From NCBI GenBank assembly GCA_017560605.1, contig JAFZEQ010000023.1, forward strand, positions 1-36,981: 36,981 bases of DNA, read 5' to 3'. Below are positions 1 through 6,986 of the stretch, one piece after another (the first letter of the stretch is position 1; each line of letters opens with the position of its first letter). Source of the DNA: Paludibacteraceae bacterium (GTDB lineage: Bacteria; Bacteroidota; Bacteroidia; Bacteroidales; Paludibacteraceae). The notes beneath the pieces are model-generated. The model worked only from the letters and a program-made list of their open reading frames with translations, did no database searches and was not told the origin of the DNA. Both the position numbers and the translations under genes were made by a program.

Positions 1-112
1 AGCCAGTTAATTCTGCTTTTGTCTCCTCTGCGAAGAGTACTTCGTAAGAAGGATTGTGTACGATCTCGGTTGTACCTACGATGCCGTACTGGGTCAAATC
101 TAATTGTTTCAT
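1..112 (-). CDS. pckA: Phosphoenolpyruvate carboxykinase (ATP), N-terminal fragment
   Basis: This is the first 37 codons of a gene that continues beyond the left edge of the window. The start is the ATG at 112-110 on the minus strand, giving [20 protein letters not shown] and then [17 protein letters not shown]. The pattern 'YGI.GTTEIV.NPSYE.LF.EET' is the characteristic beginning of the ATP-dependent PEP carboxykinases of Bacteroidales. The enzyme interconverts oxaloacetate plus ATP with PEP plus CO2 in the cytoplasm; in these anaerobes it usually runs toward oxaloacetate on the route to succinate. No catalytic residues lie in the visible part, so the call rests on the N-terminal signature alone. 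A good promoter lies upstream at 204-234, leaving a leader of about 85 bases. Confidence 0.85.
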   Translation of the reverse strand, partial: MKQLDLTQYGIVGTTEIVHNPSYEVLFAEETKAELTG

Positions 113-203
113 TGTTTAATTAAAAAGGTTATTTTGTTGTTTTTTTACTTATTTCTTTGCAAATTTTGTGCCAATTGCCCATTGACGCAAATTTTATCGG
201 GTA

Positions 204-234
204 CAAAATTACTACAAATTTTCGAAATAGCAAA
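204..234 (-). promoter_or_regulatory. Promoter of pckA
   Basis: On the minus strand, TAATTTTG (211-204) matches the Bacteroidota -7 element TAnnTTTG, and TTTG (234-231) matches the -33 element with a 19-base spacer. Transcription would start near 197, leaving a leader of about 85 bases before the pckA ATG. Confidence 0.6.
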
Positions 235-322
235 ATTTTTGGTAAAAATACGGTCATTTTGTATAGTTGATTTTGCAAAATTATAAAATACATGCTTTAT
301 AACATATTTTTACGTCAAAATA

Positions 323-354
323 TTTGGTGGAAATGCAAAAAAGCAGTACCTTTG
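323..354 (+). promoter_or_regulatory. Strong Bacteroidota-type promoter driving a short RNA
   Basis: TTTG at 323-326, a 20-base spacer and TACCTTTG at 347-354 form a full match to the Bacteroidota housekeeping promoter. Transcription would start near 361. No start codon with a sustained reading frame follows; a terminator-like hairpin lies 40-70 bases downstream. Confidence 0.7.
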
Positions 355-360
355 CACCGT

Positions 361-430
361 GTTTTTCATGGTATTAGATTTAAGGTTAAGTAAAGATTGG
401 GTTGTCGAGATGACAATCCTTCTTTTTTTA
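361..430 (+). ncRNA. Candidate small RNA or terminated leader
   Basis: A predicted transcript of about 70 bases runs from the promoter at 323-354 to a hairpin with a T-tract at 399-430. The body contains TGGTATTAGATTTAAGG (370-386), a segment I associate from memory with recurring Bacteroidales leader or small-RNA sequences, though I cannot name a family. There is no open reading frame of note. It could be a free small RNA, or an attenuated leader of the tsaC operon; tsaC has its own promoter-like element at 602-609, which favours a free RNA. The promoter plus terminator arrangement is seen directly; the function is unknown. Confidence 0.5.
399..430 (+). terminator. Intrinsic terminator of the short RNA
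   Basis: GGGTTGTC (399-406) pairs with GACAATCC (412-419), with one G-U pair and a 5-base loop. It is followed directly by TTCTTTTTTTA (420-430). This is a canonical stem plus U-tract. Confidence 0.65.
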
Positions 431-509
431 TGTATATTACCTGGTCTTTAATCTCTCACCTTTAATCTTTCTTCTCTAAAAATTTGCGTATGTGTGATTT
501 TTTGCTTAT

Positions 510-534
510 CTTCGAGGACACCCTACCCTCGAAG
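510..534. other. Perfect 8-bp hairpin of unknown role
   Basis: CTTCGAGG (510-517) and CCTCGAAG (527-534) are exact inverted repeats around a 9-base loop. Neither strand has a T-tract after the stem, so it is not a standard intrinsic terminator. It lies between the short RNA and the tsaC promoter. Confidence 0.3.
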
Positions 535-577
535 CTATACTAAAAAATGTAGCCTATGACAATAAAAACGAATTTTT

Positions 578-609
578 CTTGTTCATATACATTTTTTTTT
601 GTACCTTTG
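578..609 (+). promoter_or_regulatory. Promoter of the tsaC operon (leaderless)
   Basis: TACCTTTG at 602-609 is a full -7 match; CTTG at 578-581 is a 3-of-4 match to the -33 element with a 20-base spacer. With a usual start 7-8 bases after the -7 box, the mRNA would begin at or next to the A of the tsaC ATG at 617. Confidence 0.6.
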
Positions 610-616
610 CACCCAA

Positions 617-1201
617 ATGGAAAATCGTTACGAAAGAGAGGATCTTCAGACAGCCCTTCGTGTTTTGCGCGAGGGTGGCGTTATACTATATCCTACTGAC
701 ACAATATGGGGCATAGGTTGCGATGCGACCAATGCTGTTGCTGTTGCACGCGTATACGAAATAAAAAAACGTGTGGATAGTAAAGCGATGTTGGTGTTGC
801 TGGATGGAGCGGGGAAGCTACAAGGATATATGGACAAAGTGCCAGATACTGCTTGGATGTTGTTGGAGGCTAGTGAAGGTCAGAAACCGCTAACGATTAT
901 TTATCCGAAGGCGAAGAATTTGGCAGCAAACTTGTTGGCTGATGATGGTAGTGTGGGGATACGAATAACAGAGGAGTCGTTCTCTAAGGCCTTGTGCGAG
1001 CAATTGCGTCGTCCAATAGTGTCTACATCGGCTAATATTAGCGGTGAGCCATCAGCCAAGACTTTTCAGCAGATTAGTCCAGAGTTGGTTGAGGCTGTAG
1101 ACTATGTATGTAAATACCGTCGCGAGGATAATAGAAAGTGTACACCTTCTTCCATTATCAAGATAGATGAACAAGAACGAATAGTGATTATTAGGGAGTA
1201 A
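617..1201 (+). CDS. tsaC: Threonylcarbamoyl-AMP synthase (Sua5/YciO/YrdC family)
   Basis: A 194-residue single-domain YrdC-fold protein. It makes threonylcarbamoyl-AMP from threonine, bicarbonate and ATP, the first step of t6A modification of ANN-decoding tRNAs in the cytoplasm. Visible family signatures are GGVILYPTDTIWGIGCDA near the N-terminus, KKR then a basic nucleotide-binding stretch, and STSANISGEPS near residue 140. Length fits the short TsaC/YrdC form, without the Sua5 C-terminal domain. An upstream TTG at 599 opens the frame earlier but lies within the promoter -7 region, so the ATG at 617 is the start. The stop overlaps the next gene's ATG by one base (TAATG). The next enzyme of the pathway, TsaD, is encoded at 14941-15963. 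A YciO paralogue with another role cannot be excluded. Confidence 0.85.
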   Translation: MENRYEREDLQTALRVLREGGVILYPTDTIWGIGCDATNAVAVARVYEIKKRVDSKAMLVLLDGAGKLQGYMDKVPDTAWMLLEASEGQKPLTIIYPKAKNLAANLLADDGSVGIRITEESFSKALCEQLRRPIVSTSANISGEPSAKTFQQISPELVEAVDYVCKYRREDNRKCTPSSIIKIDEQERIVIIRE

Positions 1202-2505
1202 TGGCGTTAGGCATAAAATGGAATAAGCGTAAGAAGTTGCAATTAGTATATCTTTTGGTAGATATATTGTCTTCGCTATTAGTGTGGAGTGCATTCTTGA
1301 TATTCCGTTGGTTAGTATATGAGAACCGAATCTTTTCAGTTGACACTGTGTTTGTTCCAATGTTCAACTTCTTCCTTCCATTAGTACTATATCCTTTTGG
1401 ATGTTTATTTGTATATTATTTATCAGGATATTATTTGCGTCCATTACGCAAACGATATTCAAAAGAATTACGCAGAACATTTGTATCGGCTGTAATAATT
1501 TCATTAGGAGCCTTCTTCTTGATTATCATCAATGACCCCGTGGCTGATTATCAACGCTATTTCACATCTTTGCTTGTGTTGTTTTGTTTGCAGTTTGTGG
1601 GTTCATATTTGCCTCGTGTATTTGTGACATATCTTTCACACCGAATGGAGGGTGCCGTACCTCGTGTATACACAATACGCTCTGTAAAAGAAGTTGAGGA
1701 GTTTGAGAAACTGCACGCAGAGATGCCATATGATGAAGTTATATTGGATCTGAATGAGAAGTCGAAAGAACAGTCTATTTATACTTTGATAAACAGATTG
1801 TATCCTTGTAATGTTGAGATATCGGTAGTACCTAGTCTATACGATATGTTGACTGGTGCTGCTATGATTGAAGAAGTAGGAGATCAACCTTTGGTTCGTA
1901 TTACAGAGCATAAGATGAGTGATATGGAGTTGTGTATCAAACGCGTGTTTGACGTCGTGATATCATTTGTTATGTTGATATTGTTGATTCCTGTGTATAT
2001 TCTGATTGCTCTATTGGTTAAATGTACATCTAAAGGTCCTATTATCTTTAAGCAGGAACGCATAGGCTTACATGGTTTACCATTTGATATTTTGAAGTTT
2101 AGAACAATGTGCGACTCTGCAGAAGGAGCGACACCTCAATTGTCAATGGATAATGATCCTCGTATTACGCCTGTAGGACGATGGCTGCGAAAGTATCGTT
2201 TAGACGAGTTGCCTCAGTTTTGGAATGTACTGAAAGGTGAGATGTCCATCGTAGGCCCTAGACCTGAACGACGTTATTTTATTAAACAGATAGAAGAACA
2301 AGCACCATATTATTGTGTGATCTACAAAATCCGTCCAGGATTAACTAGTTGGGGACCAATCAAGGTAGGCTATACAGATACAATCGAAAAAATGATTAAA
2401 CGACTTAATTTTGATGTGGTTTATATCGAAAATATGTCGTTACTATTGGATATTCGAATAATGTTTCACACTATTGGTGTACTTCTAAATGGAAAAGGGA
2501 AGTAG
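1201..2505 (+). CDS. Polyprenyl-phosphate sugar-1-phosphate transferase (WcaJ-like)
   Basis: A 434-residue membrane protein of the bacterial sugar transferase family, which moves a sugar-1-phosphate from a UDP-sugar to undecaprenyl phosphate and so starts a surface polysaccharide or O-antigen repeat. Hydrophobic segments lie at about 14-38, 52-78, 93-110 and 120-145, followed by a soluble region (about 150-240). The catalytic domain starts at about 246 with a membrane segment (249-273). Motifs seen include FKQERIG (283-289), KFRTM (299-303), the Asp-Glu dyad in LDELPQ (D335, E336) and VGPRPE (351-356). The four-helix N-terminus marks the large WcaJ/WbaP-like architecture. It starts one base into the tsaC stop codon, so translation is probably coupled. 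No other polysaccharide genes are nearby, so the sugar and product are unknown. Confidence 0.85.
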   Translation: MALGIKWNKRKKLQLVYLLVDILSSLLVWSAFLIFRWLVYENRIFSVDTVFVPMFNFFLPLVLYPFGCLFVYYLSGYYLRPLRKRYSKELRRTFVSAVIISLGAFFLIIINDPVADYQRYFTSLLVLFCLQFVGSYLPRVFVTYLSHRMEGAVPRVYTIRSVKEVEEFEKLHAEMPYDEVILDLNEKSKEQSIYTLINRLYPCNVEISVVPSLYDMLTGAAMIEEVGDQPLVRITEHKMSDMELCIKRVFDVVISFVMLILLIPVYILIALLVKCTSKGPIIFKQERIGLHGLPFDILKFRTMCDSAEGATPQLSMDNDPRITPVGRWLRKYRLDELPQFWNVLKGEMSIVGPRPERRYFIKQIEEQAPYYCVIYKIRPGLTSWGPIKVGYTDTIEKMIKRLNFDVVYIENMSLLLDIRIMFHTIGVLLNGKGK

Positions 2506-2507
2506 TG

Positions 2508-2542
2508 GTTAGTGATGAATTATGAGTGATGAGTTATGAGTT
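2508..2542 (+). repeat. Five 7-base units containing the xseB start codon
   Basis: Contiguous heptamers GTTAGTG, ATGAATT, ATGAGTG, ATGAGTT, ATGAGTT fill the gap between the sugar transferase stop and xseB, and the last unit supplies the xseB ATG. The first unit is degenerate. Total length is 35 bases, the same as the arrays at 4546-4580 and 35267-35301. Confidence 0.7.
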
Positions 2543-2727
2543 ACGATGAAGCAATAAAACGAATAGAGCAATTAGTGTTAGAACTAGAAGAGTCTAATGC
2601 TATTAGTATGGATGACTATTTGTCTAAAGCTAAGGAGGTCAAAGAGTTAATAGTTTTTTGTCAGAAGGAGTTGACAAGTTGGGAGAAGAAGATGGAGAGC
2701 ATTGTGACTCCCGGGGAGTTACAATGA
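2536..2727 (+). CDS. xseB: Exodeoxyribonuclease VII small subunit
   Basis: A 63-residue helical protein matching XseB. It shows the family pattern 'SYDEAIKRIEQLV.ELE' at the start, 'AISMDDYLSKAKEVKELI' in the middle and 'FCQKEL..WEKKME' at the end. Several XseB subunits coat the long helix of XseA to form exonuclease VII, which degrades single-stranded DNA to oligonucleotides. The family's usual length is 60-80 residues. xseA is not in the window, although the two are often adjacent. The ATG at 2536 is the only usable start because an in-frame TGA lies at 2530. It follows the sugar transferase by 30 bases and is probably the last gene of the tsaC operon. Confidence 0.85.
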   Translation: MSYDEAIKRIEQLVLELEESNAISMDDYLSKAKEVKELIVFCQKELTSWEKKMESIVTPGELQ

Positions 2728-2777
2728 TGTTTATGGTTTAGATAACGGCGCAAAGGCCTATAGTTTATAGCTAATTT

Positions 2778-4433
2778 TTATTCCTCGGAGAAGTGTACGA
2801 GGACATGACGATAAGAGTTGAATATCTTGGATTTAGATACAAATCCAAGGTATTTTTTTTGTTCGTCTACTACCGGCAGATTCCATGCACCAGTATCTTC
2901 AAAAACCTCCATAACCTTACCCATAGGCATGGTGTTAACGAGGATAGCTTGTGGAGAGTTCATTAGCTGTTTTACAGTAAAACGATTATATAGGCGTGGT
3001 TGGAACATAATGTTTCGAACCTCGTCTAATAGCAAGATTCCTAGTAGTTTGCCGTCTTTGTCAATAACCGGGAATATGTTGCGGTGACTTTGTGCAATAA
3101 CTTTGACCAATTCACCTAATGTCATTTCTGGATTGAGCGTTTTGAGATCTGTCTCTAGCACATTATCCATCTTAAGGAGTGTGAGTACTGAGCGGTCTTT
3201 GTTATGTGTCAGAAGTTCGCCTTTTTGAGCCAAACGCATAGCATATAGACTATGTGGTTCAAAGATTTTGATGGTTAGAAATGACACAACAGCTACAGCC
3301 ATTAGAGGCATAAAGAGGTGATAGCCACCGGTTAGTTCAGCGATAAGGAAGATACCAGTAAGTGGAGCATGCATAACGCCAGCCATAAGGCCAGACATAC
3401 CTGCTAGTGCAAAATTGGACTCAGGAACGCTGATGCCCATCATATTCATTAGTCGTGCGCAGACGAAACCAACAATGGCGCCCATGAATAATGATGGAGC
3501 AAAGATACCGCCAACACCTCCACCTCCGTTGGTAGCTACTGACGCAAAAATCTTGAGTAAAACAATAGCACTAAAATAGCCTATTAGGATCCAGGATGTT
3601 GTACCTAATTGTTCGAATGGGCTATTGTGAAGAGCAGAAATTGAATCACCATTGATCAATTGGCGAATAACATCGTATCCTTCGCCATATAGTGGTGGGA
3701 AAAGGAAAAGTAAAATACCTAGTGTTACTCCACCTACAATGAATTTAGCCCATGTGTTTTGTATCTTACGCTTGAATAATTGCTCTAATGCGTTCATTCC
3801 GCGCGTGAAATACAAGGACACAAGGCCGCACATGATACCTAGTATTAAATACCATGGTAATCGCTCAACAAAGAAAGGCTCGCTATGTGTGAGTGGAAAC
3901 ATAGCCTCTTGGCCGTTCGCCAAGAATGAGATAGCGGTAGCTGTGACAGATGAGATCAATAATGGAGCAACGCGCGTCATAGTAAGGTCCATCATTAGAA
4001 CCTCCAATGTAAAGACGAGTCCAGCTATAGGAGCTTGGAAGATACCACCCACAGCACCAGCCGCACCACAACCGATCATAAGCATCATGGTCTTTTGGTC
4101 GAGGCGGAATATCTTAGCCAAGTTACTACCGATAGCAGAACCGGTCATAACGATAGGCGCCTCTGCTCCGACGGAGCCACCAAAACCAATAGTGATGGCG
4201 GAACCGATTACTGAGGTCCAGGTGTTATGCAGTTTGATGATCGATTTGCGTTGAGAAATAGCGTAAAGAATTTTAGTAATACCATGTGAGATATCATCCT
4301 TGACTACATATTTGACAAACAAACCTGCTAAAGTGATACCAATCATTGGTGTAATGAGGTACCACCAATGATGTTGCTCGATGAGATGTTGCTCTACAAG
4401 GTGTTGGATGCCATGAATCATCAGTTTGAGCAA
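2778..4433 (-). CDS. ClC-family chloride channel/transporter with two CBS domains
   Basis: A polytopic membrane protein that moves Cl- or exchanges Cl- for H+ across the inner membrane. The TTG at 4433 is only the first conventional start codon in the open frame and gives 551 residues. Coding similarity plainly continues upstream (see 4434-4583), so the N-terminus is longer. The ion-pathway motif reads GSVGAEAPIV, with the gating glutamate of the GxExP motif present. FGGGGVGGIFAPS-type and AGMSGLMAGVMHAPLTG segments match helices further on. The C-terminal 125 residues contain two CBS domains, expected to bind adenine nucleotides, with cores NIFPVIDKDGKLLGIL and NLPVVDEQKKYLGFVS. It follows obgE with overlapping sequence and is convergent with xseB. 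Confidence 0.85.
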   Translation of the reverse strand: MLKLMIHGIQHLVEQHLIEQHHWWYLITPMIGITLAGLFVKYVVKDDISHGITKILYAISQRKSIIKLHNTWTSVIGSAITIGFGGSVGAEAPIVMTGSAIGSNLAKIFRLDQKTMMLMIGCGAAGAVGGIFQAPIAGLVFTLEVLMMDLTMTRVAPLLISSVTATAISFLANGQEAMFPLTHSEPFFVERLPWYLILGIMCGLVSLYFTRGMNALEQLFKRKIQNTWAKFIVGGVTLGILLFLFPPLYGEGYDVIRQLINGDSISALHNSPFEQLGTTSWILIGYFSAIVLLKIFASVATNGGGGVGGIFAPSLFMGAIVGFVCARLMNMMGISVPESNFALAGMSGLMAGVMHAPLTGIFLIAELTGGYHLFMPLMAVAVVSFLTIKIFEPHSLYAMRLAQKGELLTHNKDRSVLTLLKMDNVLETDLKTLNPEMTLGELVKVIAQSHRNIFPVIDKDGKLLGILLLDEVRNIMFQPRLYNRFTVKQLMNSPQAILVNTMPMGKVMEVFEDTGAWNLPVVDEQKKYLGFVSKSKIFNSYRHVLVHFSEE

Positions 4434-4583
4434 CTGAGCAGCACATGAGGCGAGCGCTCCGACAAAAAAACTTAAAATAAGGACTAAGTTCTTTTGTGAG
4501 ATATGCTGTTCACGCCATGCTATGAATCGATCATATGTAGAAGGAGAATTCAGAATTTTGAATTTTGAATGATGAATTATTCT
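4434..4583 (-). other. N-terminal coding extension of the ClC gene without a normal start codon
   Basis: The ClC frame stays open from 4433 back to a TGA at 4586-4584. Its translation includes TYDRFIAWREQHISQ (from about 4538) and NLVLILSFFVGALASCAAQL, which is the amphipathic lead and first membrane helix expected of Bacteroidota ClC proteins. No ATG, GTG or TTG occurs in this stretch; the only near-cognate choices are CTG (4553) or ATT/ATA codons. An ATG at 4534 is in another frame and stops at once (TAG at 4522). Either a non-canonical start is used, or the frame is broken by a small indel; the stretch also holds a 7-base repeat array. Confidence 0.65.
4546..4580. repeat. Five 7-base units at the obgE-ClC junction
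   Basis: Contiguous plus-strand units are GAATTCA, GAATTTT, GAATTTT, GAATGAT and GAATTAT, all beginning GAAT. The last unit contains the obgE stop codon (4577-4579), and the array lies inside the open frame that leads into the ClC gene. Gain or loss of one unit shifts that frame by one base. Confidence 0.7.
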
Positions 4584-5758
4584 TCAAAATCGTCTTGTGT
4601 ATCCCAGCCTATGCCACGGTATTTTTCGAGATCCCACTCTTCTTCGACCTCATTGAGATATATAGTGTGTGGCTCGTCATCCTCTTCTTCTGTTTCTTCG
4701 TCATGTTCAATAACTTTGACTTCGATAGGTAGGTGAGAAATTTCGATAACTTGATTTTGTTCTTTGTTAAGTTCCTCCCAGAGCAGGTCTTTAAGCTCTG
4801 TAATGCCCAAACCGCTAGCTGATGAGAAAGTGATGACAGAGATTCCTATATCTTGGGATAGTTTTTTAGTAAGTTGGTCAAGGTTAATCTCTGGATCTGC
4901 GATATCGCATTTGGAGATGGCCAATATGCGTGCTTTGGTTAGCAATTGAGGGTTATATTTCTCCAATTCCGAAAGCAAAATTTCGTATTCCTTTTTGATA
5001 TCTTCAGTGATAACTGGAACCATAAAAAGTAATACAGCGTTGCGTTCGATATGGCGTAGGAATCGTAGACCTAGACCTCGACCTTCGGCAGCTCCCTCAA
5101 TGATACCAGGAATGTCAGCCATACAGAAAGACTGATTGTCTCGATATGAAACGATGCCTAGTTGTGGGGTGAGTGTGGTAAATGGGTAGTCTGCGATTTC
5201 TGGTTTTGCCGCGCTGACAACAGAAAGCAGTGTGGATTTACCAGCATTAGGGAAACCTACGAGTCCAACATCAGCTAGAACTTTTAGTTGCAGGATGACA
5301 TTGGCCTCGGTACATGGCTCGCCAGGCTGTGCGTAGCGTGGAGCTTGGTTGGTGGCTGTGCGGAAATGCCAGTTGCCAAGTCCGCCTTTTCCTCCACGGA
5401 AAAGAATAATCTCTTCACCATGTTCCTTGATTTCGCACATAAACTCTCCTGTGTCGCCATTATGCACTACAGTACCGCAAGGTACCTCTATGATTTTATC
5501 TTCGCCATCTTTACCGAATGAACGAGAAGGCCCACCTTTGCCACCATCGGTAGCAAAGATGTGTTTTTGATACTTCAGGTGAAGTAGTGTCCATAGGTTA
5601 CGATTTCCACGAAGAATAATATGTCCACCTCGTCCTCCATCACCGCCGTCAGGACCACCTTTGGGAACATATTTAGCACGATGGAAGTGCATACTACCTG
5701 CGCCGCCTTTACCTGAGCGGCAGTATATTTTTACATAATCAATAAACGAGGTTGACAT
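4577..5758 (-). CDS. obgE: Obg family GTPase, ribosome assembly
   Basis: A 393-residue GTPase that acts in late 50S subunit assembly and in stress signalling. Residues 1-158 form the glycine-rich Obg fold ([27 protein letters not shown]). The G domain follows, with the P-loop GFPNAGKST at 168-176, the G2 region [11 protein letters not shown], the G3 motif DIPG at 215-218 and the G4 motif SKCD at 282-285, which has Ser where many GTPases have Asn. The C-terminal 55 residues are highly acidic ([12 protein letters not shown]), as in many Obg proteins. It lies 63 bases after adk on the same strand, and its stop codon falls in the 7-base repeat array preceding the ClC gene. Confidence 0.95.
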   Translation of the reverse strand: MSTSFIDYVKIYCRSGKGGAGSMHFHRAKYVPKGGPDGGDGGRGGHIILRGNRNLWTLLHLKYQKHIFATDGGKGGPSRSFGKDGEDKIIEVPCGTVVHNGDTGEFMCEIKEHGEEIILFRGGKGGLGNWHFRTATNQAPRYAQPGEPCTEANVILQLKVLADVGLVGFPNAGKSTLLSVVSAAKPEIADYPFTTLTPQLGIVSYRDNQSFCMADIPGIIEGAAEGRGLGLRFLRHIERNAVLLFMVPVITEDIKKEYEILLSELEKYNPQLLTKARILAISKCDIADPEINLDQLTKKLSQDIGISVITFSSASGLGITELKDLLWEELNKEQNQVIEISHLPIEVKVIEHDEETEEEDDEPHTIYLNEVEEEWDLEKYRGIGWDTQDDFEE

Positions 5759-5821
5759 ATTTTTATAGATTGATATGATTGAACTAGGTTAATACGTTTT
5801 GTAACCGTTATTCACCTGATG

Positions 5822-6397
5822 TTATTTTTGAATCAAGCGTAGGATATTGTCAATTTGGCAGAATGTATCTTCCATCGAGTTATTGCCATTGATAGCAAAG
5901 TAGTTGTGGCGATGGAGATAGAATGTGCAAACAGGTTTAGTTTCTGCTTGATAAACTTGTAAACGTTTTTTGATTGTTTCGTAGTTATCATCAGCGCGAC
6001 CACTTGTTTTGCCGCGGTTGAGGAGTCGTTTGATAACCTCATCTTCCTCAACAAACATATCAAGCAATACAGCTTTCATATGACGACGCTCTAATAGTAG
6101 CTCCAATGCTTCAGCTTGAGCTACAGTGCGTGGAAATCCATCAAAGATGACGCCTTTGCAGTCTTCTGGTAGGTTATCCAAATAGCGCTCGATAAGGTGA
6201 ATCATTTTGTGGTCAGGAACGAGGTTTCCACCAGCAATTAGTTCGCCAATCTCTTTACCGAGCTCGCTTCCTGATTTGATTTCTGCGCGTAGTGCATCGC
6301 CAGTAGAAAGGTGTTGCAAACCATATTTTTCTACAATAAGATCAGATTGTGTGCCTTTGCCGCTACCAGGAGCACCACAGAGTATGATGTTTAACAT
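5822..6397 (-). CDS. adk: Adenylate kinase
   Basis: A 191-residue cytoplasmic kinase interconverting ATP plus AMP with two ADP. The P-loop GAPGSGKGTQ (8-17), the AMP-binding STGDALR, the FDGFPRT motif and the LNRGKTSGRADD lid segment are all present. The length and the short lid without zinc cysteines fit the short form of bacterial adenylate kinase. The ATG at 6397 directly precedes LNIILCGAPGSGKG, so the start is secure. The gene lies between HU and obgE on the same strand. A hairpin downstream of HU separates it from that gene; I see no clear own promoter, so read-through or an undetected promoter must drive it. Confidence 0.95.
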   Translation of the reverse strand: MLNIILCGAPGSGKGTQSDLIVEKYGLQHLSTGDALRAEIKSGSELGKEIGELIAGGNLVPDHKMIHLIERYLDNLPEDCKGVIFDGFPRTVAQAEALELLLERRHMKAVLLDMFVEEDEVIKRLLNRGKTSGRADDNYETIKKRLQVYQAETKPVCTFYLHRHNYFAINGNNSMEDTFCQIDNILRLIQK

Positions 6398-6450
6398 AAG
6401 TTAAAAGGTTTTAAATGTTTTAAAAGTTGTAAGGGTTAAAGTTGACACAA

Positions 6451-6479
6451 AACGAGTTGCCCTCAAAGAGCAACTCGTT
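6451..6479 (-). terminator. Terminator after the HU gene
   Basis: AACGAGTTGC (6451-6460) and GCAACTCGTT (6470-6479) are perfect 10-base inverted repeats around a 9-base loop, 18 bases past the HU stop. On the minus strand the stem is followed by TTGTG, a weak U-tract, so it may allow partial read-through into adk. Confidence 0.65.
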
Positions 6480-6497
6480 GTATTCGTAGGGTACGAA

Positions 6498-6761
6498 TTA
6501 GAGAGCCAAACCTTTACCAGCTTTGAACTTAGCTACTTTCTTAGCAGCGATTTCAATTTTAGCACCAGTAGCAGGGTTTACGCCTTGACGAGCAGCTTTC
6601 TCAACAACAGAGAAAGTACCGAAACCTACTAATTGTACGCTCTCACCTTTTTGGAGTGCGCCTGCGATAGCGTTAACAGTTGCTTCTAGAGCACCTTGTG
6701 CTTGAACTTTTGTCAAGCCAGCTTCAGCTGCGATAGCAGCTACGAGATCTGCTTTATTCAT
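6498..6761 (-). CDS. hup: HU-family nucleoid DNA-binding protein
   Basis: An 87-residue HU/IHF-family protein that bends and compacts DNA as a dimer. It opens with the typical MNKADLVAAIAAEAGLTK, followed by the GFGTFSV strand, the NPATGAKIEI arm segment and the end KVAKFKAGKGL. The length is slightly under the usual 90. It resembles HU rather than IHF because the arm tip lacks IHF-specific features and the gene stands alone. The leader from the promoter at 6825-6855 contains a small hairpin (CTATCGGA/TCCGTAG, about 6799-6816). A strong hairpin follows the gene, as expected of an abundant transcript. Confidence 0.93.
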   Translation of the reverse strand: MNKADLVAAIAAEAGLTKVQAQGALEATVNAIAGALQKGESVQLVGFGTFSVVEKAARQGVNPATGAKIEIAAKKVAKFKAGKGLAL

Positions 6762-6824
6762 ACGAATAGAATTTTTATATGGTTAAACTTAAATTTGTCT
6801 ATCGGATTTTCCGTAGATTTGCTG

Positions 6825-6855
6825 CAAAGATACTACAATTTTCCAAAACTACAAA
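6825..6855 (-). promoter_or_regulatory. Promoter of hup
   Basis: On the minus strand, TATCTTTG (6832-6825) is the -7 element and TTTG (6855-6852) the -33 element, 19 bases apart. The predicted leader is about 57 bases. Confidence 0.7.
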
Positions 6856-6924
6856 CAAATTAAAGAAAAAAAAGTGTTTTTTCTGCCAAAAATAATAATT
6901 TTGAAGTGTTTAGCATGGTTTTTG

Positions 6925-6956
6925 TTTGCATTATCGTGTATTTTTAACTACTTTTG
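6925..6956 (+). promoter_or_regulatory. Promoter of the rhomboid gene
   Basis: TTTG (6925-6928), a 20-base spacer and TACTTTTG (6949-6956) give a full consensus match. The start codon at 6987 then has a leader of about 24 bases. A TTG start at 6954 would lie inside the -7 box and is rejected. Confidence 0.7.
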
Positions 6957-6986
6957 CACGGAAAACAAAATAATAAATATAAAATC

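Larger units (their letters stand above)
113..616. other. 504-base intergenic region without a protein gene
   Basis: The stretch between pckA and tsaC is AT-rich and holds no convincing coding sequence; the longest open frame (104-286 plus) is low-complexity and overlaps the pckA start. It carries a minus-strand promoter for pckA (204-234), a strong plus-strand promoter (323-354) followed by a short candidate RNA with a terminator (361-430), an isolated hairpin (510-534), and the tsaC promoter (578-609). From 435 to 509 I see nothing specific. Confidence 0.7.

Noticed and set aside
104..286. 60-codon open frame overlapping the pckA start
   Set aside because: Low-complexity AT-rich translation covering the pckA promoter; no evidence of coding.
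599..616. TTG start extending tsaC by six codons
   Set aside because: The extra codons coincide with the TACCTTTG promoter element; the ATG at 617 fits the family N-terminus.
3652..4254. 200-codon open frame opposite the ClC gene
   Set aside because: It mirrors conserved ClC coding sequence on the other strand and shows no domain or start signal.
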